From Pedobacter sp. UBA4863 (GTDB lineage: Bacteria > Bacteroidota > Bacteroidia > Sphingobacteriales > Sphingobacteriaceae): a stretch of DNA of 6,696 nucleotides. The stretch lies in assembly GCF_002399615.1 (NCBI RefSeq), contig NZ_DHDZ01000062.1:1-6696 (forward strand), written 5' to 3'. Below, piece by piece: positions 1 through 6,688 of this stretch; the first letter of the stretch is position 1; each line of letters opens with the position of its first letter. The notes beneath the pieces were generated by a model. It worked only from the letters and a program-made list of their open reading frames with translations. It was not told where the DNA came from and did not search any database. Made by a program: the position numbers and the translations under genes.

Positions 1-1
1 A

Positions 2-1453
2 AATAAACAGGAAATGCCCGAACAGCTTTCGGACATATTGCTGGTTCTGGATAAAGAGAAAATGAAAATTCAGGCCGTAAAAAGTATTGACGCAAACGGA
101 AAAATGGAAACCGTTGATCCCACAAAGAAAAACCAAAACCAATTTATGCGTGTAGATAAAAGCGGTGATTTCTTTTCCAACTTCTTCTCCAATTTTTTCA
201 GTCAGTTAAAGAACCCTACAAACTTTACTTTCTTCAAAGTACCTGCACCTGTTGCTGTTGAAAAAGCACAAGAAATGCAAAAACAAGTAGGTAAGCCAAC
301 TCCAGAAGGTGAAAAAGTGATGGAAGAACACGAAGTAAAAGCACAACCATCAGAAGGTAAAAAACAAGAAAATAAAAATGATATGGCAACAACACAAACA
401 ACAACACCGGAAGCCAGCGAATACCGCTACAAACCGGAACAGATTGATTGGGACACGATGACCAATCTCGGGTTAAGCAAGGAATACCTTGAAAAAAGAA
501 ACCTACTTGAACCTTTATTGAAAGGTTATAAAACCAACGAACTCGTACCGATTGGTGTTAACCTCGGTGGTACTATCCTCCGAACAGATGCCCGCTTGTC
601 TTTACAGCAAGCAGAAGACGGGAAAGTTGTGGTGGGAATACACGGCATCAAAAAAGAACCTAATCTGCATTTTGAATTTTTCGGACATAAGTTTACGGAT
701 GAGGACAAGAAAAATCTGCTCGAAACGGGCAATATGGGGCGTGTGGTTAATCTGACCAATTCCAAAACAGGCGACCTAATGCCATCCATTATCAGTATAG
801 ATAGGCTGACAAATGATGTAATTGCATTACGAACGGATTTCATAAAAATTCCCGATGAAATTAAGGGTGTAAAACTGAATGATGTCCAAAAACAAACTTT
901 AATGGAGGGAAAACCGCTAAAGTTAGAGGGTATAATTTCCACAAAAGGAACAGAATTTTCAGCAACGGTACAGTTCAATGCAGACAAACGTTATGTGGAA
1001 TTTCTTTTTGACCGCAGTAACGCCAACAGGCAAATGCAAGGTAACGGGCAGAACAATCAAACCAACCAGCAAAGTCAGCCGCAGGAAGCTCCAAAAACAT
1101 TCAGAGGTAAAGAATTGACTGATGAGCAGCATAAGGATTTTAAAGCTGGTCAAACCGTTTACATTGATGGATTGAAAGATAAAAAAGGGCAACCGTATCA
1201 AGGCTATATCACTTTCAATGCAGAAACTGGAAAAACGAACTTCCAATTCCCAAGCCAGGTTAAAGCACAAGCAAAACCTACCGAAGCCCATAAAACGCAA
1301 ACTGCCGTTAATTCAGAGGGTAAAACCAACGAAGCGACCAAAAACATCAACGAGCCTTTGAAGTCGGGACAGCAAAACCCGAAAAACAAACAACAGCAGG
1401 AACAACAGGAAAAGCCCAAAGCTCCTGCAAAATCCAAAGGCGTAAAAAGGTAA
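2..1453 (+). CDS. DUF4099/DUF3945 domain protein of a Bacteroidota ICE, 5' end probably outside the window
   Basis: The function is not established. Proteins of this family sit directly upstream of topB in Bacteroidota conjugative elements, which suggests a role in DNA processing or maintenance. Numbering from the first ATG in view (base 14, 479 residues): 1-90 is a conserved N-terminal block containing a triple FFS(N/Q) motif at 53-64. Residues 95-135 are a charged linker. About 138-221 is DUF4099-like (starting YKPEQIDWDTM). Residues 222-411 carry three related units of about 50 residues, typical of DUF3945, at about 222-272, 283-331 and 363-411. Residues 336-361 and 412-479 are Q/N/K-rich and probably disordered, ending in a basic tail. 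The frame stays open through codons AAT AAA CAG GAA before the ATG, with no stop, and the AGGA lies too close to that ATG to be a good ribosome site. The true start is therefore probably upstream. The stop lies 6 bases before topB, as expected in an operon. Confidence 0.85.
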   Translation, partial: NKQEMPEQLSDILLVLDKEKMKIQAVKSIDANGKMETVDPTKKNQNQFMRVDKSGDFFSNFFSNFFSQLKNPTNFTFFKVPAPVAVEKAQEMQKQVGKPTPEGEKVMEEHEVKAQPSEGKKQENKNDMATTQTTTPEASEYRYKPEQIDWDTMTNLGLSKEYLEKRNLLEPLLKGYKTNELVPIGVNLGGTILRTDARLSLQQAEDGKVVVGIHGIKKEPNLHFEFFGHKFTDEDKKNLLETGNMGRVVNLTNSKTGDLMPSIISIDRLTNDVIALRTDFIKIPDEIKGVKLNDVQKQTLMEGKPLKLEGIISTKGTEFSATVQFNADKRYVEFLFDRSNANRQMQGNGQNNQTNQQSQPQEAPKTFRGKELTDEQHKDFKAGQTVYIDGLKDKKGQPYQGYITFNAETGKTNFQFPSQVKAQAKPTEAHKTQTAVNSEGKTNEATKNINEPLKSGQQNPKNKQQQEQQEKPKAPAKSKGVKR

Positions 1454-1459
1454 TCAATT

Positions 1460-3553
1460 ATGAAAACAATTATTGCAGAAAAACCAAGCGTAGCAAGGGA
1501 AATAGCAGGACTTATGGGTGCATCTGACAAAAAGGACGGCTACCTTACAGGTAACGGCTATTTTGTTACCTGGGCATTCGGACATCTTATAGCATTGGGA
1601 ATGCCCGAAGATTATGGCATCTCGGGATTTGATAAAGCGTCTCTACCCATATTGCCCAACCCGTTTTTATTAACTGTTCGCAAGGTTAAAAAAGATAAAG
1701 GCTATACCACTGATACAGGAGCATTAAAGCAACTGAAAGTTATCGAACAGCTTTTTAATCGTAGTCACAGCATTATTGTCGCTACCGATGCAGGACGTGA
1801 GGGAGAACTGATATTTCGTTATATCTACGAATACTTCAAATGTAACAAGCCCTTTGAACGCCTTTGGATAAGCTCACTTACCGAAAAGGCAATAAAGCAA
1901 GGTTTTGATAACCTGAAAGACGGGACAGCATTTGACGGCTTGTATCAGGCGGCACAAGGTAGAAGCCGTGCCGATTGGCTCGTAGGTATCAATGCTACAC
2001 AGGCACTTTCCATAGCCGTCGACAATGGCATCTATTCGCTTGGAAGAGTACAGACACCAACACTAGCCTTGATATGCAAACGCTATTTGGAAAACAAAAA
2101 TTTCTCGATAAAGAAATACTGGCAGATACAACTATTACACAATAAGGATCTAATAGATTTTAAAAGTCTTTCCAAATCTAAATGGGAAGACCAAAAACTC
2201 GCCAATGATACGCTGAAAGCCATTCAGCGAAGCGGAACTACAACAGTTATATCGGTAGAAACCAAAAACGTTACAGAACAACCGCCTTTATTGTTCGACC
2301 TGACTGGTTTGCAAAAAGAAGCCAACAAAAAGCTGAACCTTTCTGCCGAGGAAACCCTCAATATTGCTCAAAATCTTTACGAAAAGAAGTTTATCACTTA
2401 TCCGCGTACTGGAAGTAAATGCATTCCTGAAGATCTATGGGCAGAAATCCCCAAACTTGTGAGGGCTTTGCAGGACAGGGAAACCTGTAAGCAAGGCGTG
2501 TCAAAAATGAAATGGGGACGTTTCAGTAAACGTATAGTGAACGATTTACGGGTTACCGACCACCACGGATTATTAATTACAGACAAAATCCCGTCAGCAT
2601 TGAACGCAAAGGAAAATGCCGTTTACGATATGATTGCCTTTCGGTTGCTCGAAGCCCTTTCACAAGCTTGTATCAAAGAGATAACTGATGTGGGTTTACA
2701 AGTATTGCATTATGATTTTACCGTCAAAGGTTATAAGGTTATTGAAGTTGGTTGGCGTTCCATCAAGGGAAGTTTTTCGGACGATGATACCGAACCTATA
2801 CAAGATTTGCCTGAACTGAAAAAAGGCGATGAACTCAAAATAAAAGAAGCCTCCGTTTTGGAAAAGAAAACCAAACCACCTGTGCTTTATACCGAAGCAG
2901 GGCTTTTGTCGGCTATGGAAACCGCAGGAAAGGAAATCAAAAATGAAGACGAACGCAAGGTTTTACAGAATATCGGCATCGGTACTCCAGCTACAAGAGC
3001 CGCAATAATCGAAACCCTGTTTACTCGAAATTATATCCAAAGAGAAAAAAAATCCTTAATCCCTACCGAAAAAGGATTACAGGTATATGAGTTTGTCAAA
3101 GACCGAAAAATTGCGGACGTTGCAATGACTGCCGAATGGGAACTTACATTGCAGAAAATCGAAAACAACGAAGCCGATGCAGGAGCATTTCAAAGTGAGA
3201 TGGAGAAATACGCTTCATCTATTACCAATGAATTGCTGCAAACTTCCATTACCCAAAACAACCTACCTAAATTGGTTTGTCCAAAATGCAAAAGCCAGCA
3301 ACTCATTATCCGTGATAAAATCGTGAAATGTCCCGATGAGGTTTGTGGCTGGGTTCAATTCCGCAATGTGTGTGGCGTACAAATCGGCATAAACGATATT
3401 GAAAGCCTTATCAATAAAAAGAAAACTTCACTTATCAAAGGAATGACAAGCAAAGCCGGAAAAAAATTCGATGCCTACATCGTGTTGAATGAAGATTACA
3501 AAACCTCTTTTGAATTTGCTAAAAATAAAAACTACAAAAGTAATGGAAAATAA
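1460..3553 (+). CDS. topB: Type IA DNA topoisomerase, topoisomerase III family (TopB) of an ICE
   Basis: This enzyme cuts one DNA strand through a tyrosine link and passes the other strand through, relaxing or decatenating DNA; in an ICE it presumably acts during replication or transfer. The 697-residue protein is complete. The Toprim domain covers about 1-140: it opens MKTIIAEKPSVARE with catalytic Glu7 and has the acidic motif TDAGREGE at 109-116 (Asp110, Glu114, Glu116). Further family motifs are SLGRVQTPTLALI (193-205), the active-site motif FITYPRTGSK (311-320) with predicted nucleophile Tyr314, and GIGTPATRAAIIETL (506-520). A C-terminal zinc ribbon has Cys607, Cys610, Cys624 and Cys629. 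The remaining tail ends KKFDAYIVLNEDYKTSFEF, which is usual for ICE-borne TopB. Codons for all core motifs are intact, so the enzyme should be active. The start ATG lies 6 bases after the previous stop. The last 11 bases overlap the next gene. Confidence 0.97.
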   Translation: MKTIIAEKPSVAREIAGLMGASDKKDGYLTGNGYFVTWAFGHLIALGMPEDYGISGFDKASLPILPNPFLLTVRKVKKDKGYTTDTGALKQLKVIEQLFNRSHSIIVATDAGREGELIFRYIYEYFKCNKPFERLWISSLTEKAIKQGFDNLKDGTAFDGLYQAAQGRSRADWLVGINATQALSIAVDNGIYSLGRVQTPTLALICKRYLENKNFSIKKYWQIQLLHNKDLIDFKSLSKSKWEDQKLANDTLKAIQRSGTTTVISVETKNVTEQPPLLFDLTGLQKEANKKLNLSAEETLNIAQNLYEKKFITYPRTGSKCIPEDLWAEIPKLVRALQDRETCKQGVSKMKWGRFSKRIVNDLRVTDHHGLLITDKIPSALNAKENAVYDMIAFRLLEALSQACIKEITDVGLQVLHYDFTVKGYKVIEVGWRSIKGSFSDDDTEPIQDLPELKKGDELKIKEASVLEKKTKPPVLYTEAGLLSAMETAGKEIKNEDERKVLQNIGIGTPATRAAIIETLFTRNYIQREKKSLIPTEKGLQVYEFVKDRKIADVAMTAEWELTLQKIENNEADAGAFQSEMEKYASSITNELLQTSITQNNLPKLVCPKCKSQQLIIRDKIVKCPDEVCGWVQFRNVCGVQIGINDIESLINKKKTSLIKGMTSKAGKKFDAYIVLNEDYKTSFEFAKNKNYKSNGK

Positions 3554-4424
3554 ACCTGCCATTAGCCTAATGGAAATTAAGAACCTAATTTATACCATAC
3601 GTGGCAAGCAAGTGATGTTGGATAGCGACCTCGCTTCCTTATACCAAGTGGAAACAAAGAACCTCAACAAAGCTGTAAAGAGAAACATTGAGCGATTTCC
3701 TGCCTCCTTTTGCTTTCAACTGACCGAAAATGAAGTTGAAAACTTGAGGTTCCAATTTGGAACCTCAAGTTTAAATTACGGCGGAAGACGCTATTTGCCT
3801 TATGTTTTTACCGAACAAGGGGTCGCAATGGCTTCTGCTATACTCCGTTCGGATATAGCGGTTAAAGTCAGTGTTGAAATCATGGAAGCCTTTGTGGAAA
3901 TGCGTAGAATGCTTATCAGCAATGCCGCTTTGTTTCATCGTTTGGACAATATTGAGTTGAAGCAACTGGAAGCCGACCAAAAATTTGAAGAAATTTTTAA
4001 AGCTATGGAAAGCGATAAACTCCACAGCGAAAAAGGTATTTTCTACAATGGACAAATTTTTGATGCCTATGCCTTTGTTTCTGATATTATTCGCAATGCC
4101 AAAAGTTCTATTATTCTGCTTGATAATTATGTGGATGATACGGTTCTTACAATATTAGGCAAGCGAAATAGTAGTGTAACCGCCACTATTTACACCAAAA
4201 GTATCAGCAGTCAATTACGATTAGACTTACAACGCTACAATAGCCAATATCCTCCGATTGAAATTGAAGTGTTCTCCGATGCTCATGACCGCTTTTTGAT
4301 TATTGATAATATGGAACTTTACCACATTGGAGCATCGCTGAAAGATCTGGGCGAAAAATGGTTTGCCTTTTCGAGAATGGATATTGAGGTTGGTAGGATG
4401 CTCCAATTGCTAAACAGAGCTTAA
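3543..4424 (+). CDS. ORF6N (KilA-N-like) DNA-binding protein with C-terminal phospholipase-D-like half domain
   Basis: The start chosen gives 293 residues beginning MENKPAISLMEIKNLIYTIRG. Residues about 10-95 match the ORF6N domain of phage and mobile-element DNA-binding proteins: RGKQVMLDSDLASLYQVETK, NLNKAVKRNIERFP and GGRRYLPYVFTEQGVAMASA are all recognisable. Residues about 110-160 look helical (EIMEAFVEMRRML, then a charged helix). Residues about 163-290 resemble one half of a PLD/HKD-type fold: SSIILLDNYVDDTVL is the early strand, HDRFLIID (248-255) sits where HxKxxxxD is expected, and YHIGASLKDLG follows. Arg250 replaces the usual Lys. The ATG at 3543 overlaps the end of topB by 11 bases, so translation is probably coupled. 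An ATG at 3489 in the same frame would add 18 residues (MKITKPLLNLLKIKTTKV) lying wholly within the topB coding frame and outside the family start; a later ATG at 3570 is also possible. The role is unknown; a regulator or a DNA-targeting nuclease are options. Confidence 0.85.
   Translation: MENKPAISLMEIKNLIYTIRGKQVMLDSDLASLYQVETKNLNKAVKRNIERFPASFCFQLTENEVENLRFQFGTSSLNYGGRRYLPYVFTEQGVAMASAILRSDIAVKVSVEIMEAFVEMRRMLISNAALFHRLDNIELKQLEADQKFEEIFKAMESDKLHSEKGIFYNGQIFDAYAFVSDIIRNAKSSIILLDNYVDDTVLTILGKRNSSVTATIYTKSISSQLRLDLQRYNSQYPPIEIEVFSDAHDRFLIIDNMELYHIGASLKDLGEKWFAFSRMDIEVGRMLQLLNRA
3740..3772. repeat. 33-bp near-perfect palindrome inside the ORF6N coding sequence
   Basis: The left arm is 3740-3755 (AAACTTGAGGTTCCAA), the centre is the single base T3756 and the right arm is 3757-3772. 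All 16 pairs match. In RNA it could form a long hairpin with a small loop. It encodes the ENLRFQFGTSSL segment of the ORF6N domain, so both protein and DNA constraints act on it. There is no T-run after it, so it is not a standard terminator. Its function is unknown. Confidence 0.8.
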
Positions 4425-4426
4425 TT

Positions 4427-4450
4427 AAATCCCTGTCAAAACAGGGATTT
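4427..4450. terminator. Hairpin between convergent genes, probable bidirectional terminator
   Basis: AAATCCCTGT (4427-4436) pairs perfectly with ACAGGGATTT (4441-4450) around a CAAA loop. It begins 2 bases after the ORF6N stop and ends 6 bases before the stop of the opposing gene. The A/T ends of the stem supply short T-rich 3' flanks on both strands, although neither side has a long U-tract. Its position between two converging genes is the main support for a terminator role in both directions. Confidence 0.7.
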
Positions 4451-4456
4451 GAAAAT

Positions 4457-6070
4457 CTAATTTCTTCTTGTCCAACTTAGATTAGCAGATATTAGTTCGA
4501 TAATTAAAGTCTCCAATACTTCATTTACCCATTCTAATTCAAAAATCAAATTGTTCTTAGCAAACCTAAAAGTTAAATCTTGCTTTTCTGCGTGAAATAT
4601 CTTGTTCCGTAAATAGTAGCAGTACTTGACACAGATGAAGACAATAATTTCTAATTCGGTATTCGTTGCAGGGTTTTTAACTTTATTACCCAAATATTCT
4701 TTAATCTTTTTAAAGATTATTTCGCTGTCTGTTGAAGACTTATTATTATGATAGAGGTCTTTGATATAATCAAACTTATTAAACTTACTTTCAACTTTAT
4801 CCAGATTGAAAATATCTTTTAAATCAGCTTCAAAATAACTGATATTATCAAGCAGGTTTTTACAAATAATTTTATTTTGATACCTGAAGATAAAGGCAAT
4901 AAAGGATACTATCTTTTCTTTAGTATCATAATCATTACTTAGAAGCTCATAAAAGCGAACTTTTTCCCGAAGTTCTTTAGCTGTAATACTTCTTGCTCTA
5001 TGTAGTGATTTTGAAAATAATGTTGGATTAGTAAGTATAAAGTTTCTCATTAATCGGTGACTTTCGTTTTCGTTTGCACCATTTCCAAAATAGTAATAGA
5101 TAGCGTTAAAAGATTTCCATAACTTTTCAAACCGTTCACTTTCTTCATCGGTAATTTTCGATTTCAAAAGATAGGTTAAAGCATACTGGATTGCTTTAGA
5201 TTTGTCATTAACCTTGAATATGTCGTTGATATTTACAGTCGAAATATCAACACCTTGGAATTTGCCAGTTAATATCTGCTCGATACCAATATTCGTAGTT
5301 GGCAAAGAAAGCATTGTTTCTTCTCCTGTTTGCTTTATTCGGTTAATGGAGATATTCCGTATAGGAACGAAACGATTTACTCGGATGTAATAGTAAATCA
5401 GAGATTTTATAATCTGATTATGAATAGAATTGCTTTCCGAAAAAACAATGTTTATAAGATTGATTTTTGCAGTTCTATTGCACTTAATGATTACTGTATT
5501 ATTCTCAATTACCAACTCATCATTTGTTTCTGAACTTCCTTTATACTCCATTTCAAATACTTCACGAGAAATTGAAATGTCAGAAGCATCAAGGTTTATA
5601 TTGATGGAATAATTGTGCTTTATTTTATTTTTTGCGAATGTCTTAATGGAGCTTGTTATAAAGTTTTCAAATTTTGATTTCTTTTCATAGTTATAAATAT
5701 CATAAACATAGGGATATACATCTTTAAACTTTATCTTGAAATCTGTTAATGTATAAGGGTCACCATTAAAGGAATTGTGCAAAATCAAAAGTTTATCATT
5801 AATAGTTTTAACTGGTTTTCCTTTCTTTTTTTTGGTCAGTCTTACATCTTCGTCAAAATTTTGCAATGCTCTAAACGCTTGCTCTTTAACTTCAAATATT
5901 CTATCCGTTTTCATCAAACGATATAATTCCTTTTTGCTTTCAAAGCATTTATATTTTGAAAGGAAATCTATTGCTTGTAATCTGTTTCGATAGTCAGATA
6001 TATCATTTGCAAGGGTTATATATTCTGCAATATTGTTTGGTTTCTTATTTTCAAAATCCTTATTAGCCAT
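4457..6070 (-). CDS. Unrecognised 537-residue protein with HEAT-like N-terminus and C-terminal HEPN ribonuclease motif; candidate defence cargo
   Basis: I do not recognise a named family over the full length. Residues about 15-75 look like paired helices of HEAT type (AIDFLSKYKCFESKKELYRL, then VKEQAFRALQNFDEDVRL). A lysine-rich stretch (79-88) follows. Residues 90-150 are aromatic and helical, and 150-290 is a mixed strand region. From about 290 to 460 the protein is mostly helical. Near the end, VKYCYYLRNKIFHAE (481-495) carries Arg488, Asn489 and His493. This is the RN-x3-H form of the R-x4-6-H catalytic motif of HEPN ribonucleases, followed by a long final helix (LEWVNEVLETLIIELI). No signal peptide or clear membrane segment is seen, so it is probably cytoplasmic. 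The start ATG (complement of 6068-6070) has a purine-rich AAGGGAAG upstream. Sampled lines are about 27% GC, below the backbone genes, and the strand is opposite. HEPN domains occur in many anti-phage and toxin systems; a defence role is an inference. Confidence 0.8.
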   Translation of the reverse strand: MANKDFENKKPNNIAEYITLANDISDYRNRLQAIDFLSKYKCFESKKELYRLMKTDRIFEVKEQAFRALQNFDEDVRLTKKKKGKPVKTINDKLLILHNSFNGDPYTLTDFKIKFKDVYPYVYDIYNYEKKSKFENFITSSIKTFAKNKIKHNYSININLDASDISISREVFEMEYKGSSETNDELVIENNTVIIKCNRTAKINLINIVFSESNSIHNQIIKSLIYYYIRVNRFVPIRNISINRIKQTGEETMLSLPTTNIGIEQILTGKFQGVDISTVNINDIFKVNDKSKAIQYALTYLLKSKITDEESERFEKLWKSFNAIYYYFGNGANENESHRLMRNFILTNPTLFSKSLHRARSITAKELREKVRFYELLSNDYDTKEKIVSFIAFIFRYQNKIICKNLLDNISYFEADLKDIFNLDKVESKFNKFDYIKDLYHNNKSSTDSEIIFKKIKEYLGNKVKNPATNTELEIIVFICVKYCYYLRNKIFHAEKQDLTFRFAKNNLIFELEWVNEVLETLIIELISANLSWTRRN

Positions 6071-6095
6071 ATTCTTCCCTTTATTGTTTAATCGT

Positions 6096-6103
6096 CAAAT
6101 TTA
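6096..6103 (-). promoter_or_regulatory. Candidate Bacteroidota -7 promoter element (TAAATTTG) for the HEPN gene
   Basis: On the - strand this reads TAAATTTG, a match to the TAnnTTTG -7 consensus of Bacteroidota housekeeping promoters. It lies 25 bases before the ATG and would give a leader of roughly 20 nucleotides. I could not find a well-placed TTTG -33 element about 20 bases upstream, so the call is moderate at best. Confidence 0.4.
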
Positions 6104-6147
6104 ATCAAAACCAATCTCTATTCGATTGCTTTGCTCATTATGTTTAC

Positions 6148-6187
6148 GCCAAATCCTACCACTCAAAGCCAAACCCTACCACTTCTA
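6148..6187. repeat. Two tandem 20-bp iteron-like repeats
   Basis: GCCAAATCCTACCACT (6148-6163) and GCCAAACCCTACCACT (6168-6183) differ at one base and recur with a 20-bp period. The last four bases of each unit are less alike. The spacing of about two helical turns puts both copies on one face of DNA, which suits binding of a protein dimer or array. They lie upstream of both divergent genes, so they could be an operator for either. Confidence 0.65.
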
Positions 6188-6250
6188 CAAACGTCTTTCT
6201 TTCCTTCTCTAATTTTGGGTTTTAAGTAAAATTATAAATAAAAATATAGC

Positions 6251-6688
6251 ATGGATACACAACAAAAAGACCTTTCGTATTTCAGATTACGACTGCAAGA
6301 ATTATTAAATACCAGCTTTCCTGAAAAAGCAAATGATCAAAAGTTTATCGATCAACGTTCCTCTTGGGCTGCCAATGCCTACGAGGGTGCTTTTCAGGCA
6401 GGAAACAACATTGAACAATGTGAGCAATATGCAAATTACATTCTTTTTGAAAACCTGCACTTTTCCAAATTCGACACCATTTTTCAGGTGATATGCAATG
6501 AATATGATACCATAATGGCAGACGAGGAATTGCGACCGTTTGCCTTGAAAATGTTCTCTATTTGTGAGCCTGTTTTCTCCAGCTATGAACTAACCGATGA
6601 TTTTGCATACGGTTATGAGTTTGATCTGCTCTATACCGAAATAACCGGAACCATCGCAATATGGATTGAGGAGAATGGGCTTCAGTAA
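6251..6688 (+). CDS. DUF1896 family protein of a Bacteroidota ICE
   Basis: This complete 145-residue protein matches the DUF1896 family as I know it. Recognisable segments are LNTSFPEKANDQKFIDQRS, the SSWAANAYEGAFQAGN block, ILFENLHFSKFDTIFQVI, the acidic MADEELRPFALKM stretch and the closing GTIAIWIEENGLQ. The protein is acidic, mostly helical and small, with no signal peptide or membrane segment. The biochemical role is not known. In conjugative transposons of Bacteroidota it normally lies between topB and a large helicase/N-6 adenine methylase-like gene, so it is likely an accessory to transfer or DNA handling, and that large gene would be expected just right of this window. No strong ribosome site is seen before the ATG, only an A-rich leader, as is common in this phylum. 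It is separated from topB here by an unrelated 2.7-kb segment. Confidence 0.93.
   Translation: MDTQQKDLSYFRLRLQELLNTSFPEKANDQKFIDQRSSWAANAYEGAFQAGNNIEQCEQYANYILFENLHFSKFDTIFQVICNEYDTIMADEELRPFALKMFSICEPVFSSYELTDDFAYGYEFDLLYTEITGTIAIWIEENGLQ

Larger units (their letters stand above)
6071..6250. promoter_or_regulatory. Divergent intergenic region between the HEPN gene and the DUF1896 gene
   Basis: These 180 bases separate two genes that diverge, so both start signals should lie here. It holds a candidate -7 element for the - strand gene, two iteron-like repeats and a 17-base pyrimidine run (6194-6210). An A/T-rich leader precedes the DUF1896 start (TTATAAATA at 6232-6240, TTTTG at 6213-6217), which may be a weak + strand promoter but does not match TAnnTTTG. 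No open reading frame or RNA gene is evident. Confidence 0.6.

Noticed and set aside
526..1530. Long antisense open frames opposite the DUF3945 gene
   Set aside because: They are compositionally explained by the + strand gene, show no family resemblance and lack start signals.
3489..3542. Upstream in-frame ATG extending the ORF6N protein by 18 residues
   Set aside because: The extra residues lie entirely within topB coding sequence and precede the usual family start; the ATG at 3543 gives a normal N-terminus.
4427..4450. Possible attachment or integron-type recombination site
   Set aside because: No integrase, no second copy at the other cargo edge, and the position just after a stop between convergent genes fits a terminator better.
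5202..5993. Short + strand open frames opposite the HEPN-like gene
   Set aside because: They are small, overlap each other and the - strand gene, and encode no recognisable motif.
3543..6070. ORF6N gene and HEPN-like gene as a toxin-antitoxin pair or insertion sequence
   Set aside because: They converge and are separated by a terminator-like hairpin, neither resembles an antitoxin, and no transposase or terminal inverted repeats are visible.
6148..6187. Possible minimal CRISPR array
   Set aside because: There are only two 16-20 bp units in direct tandem with essentially no spacers and no cas genes nearby.
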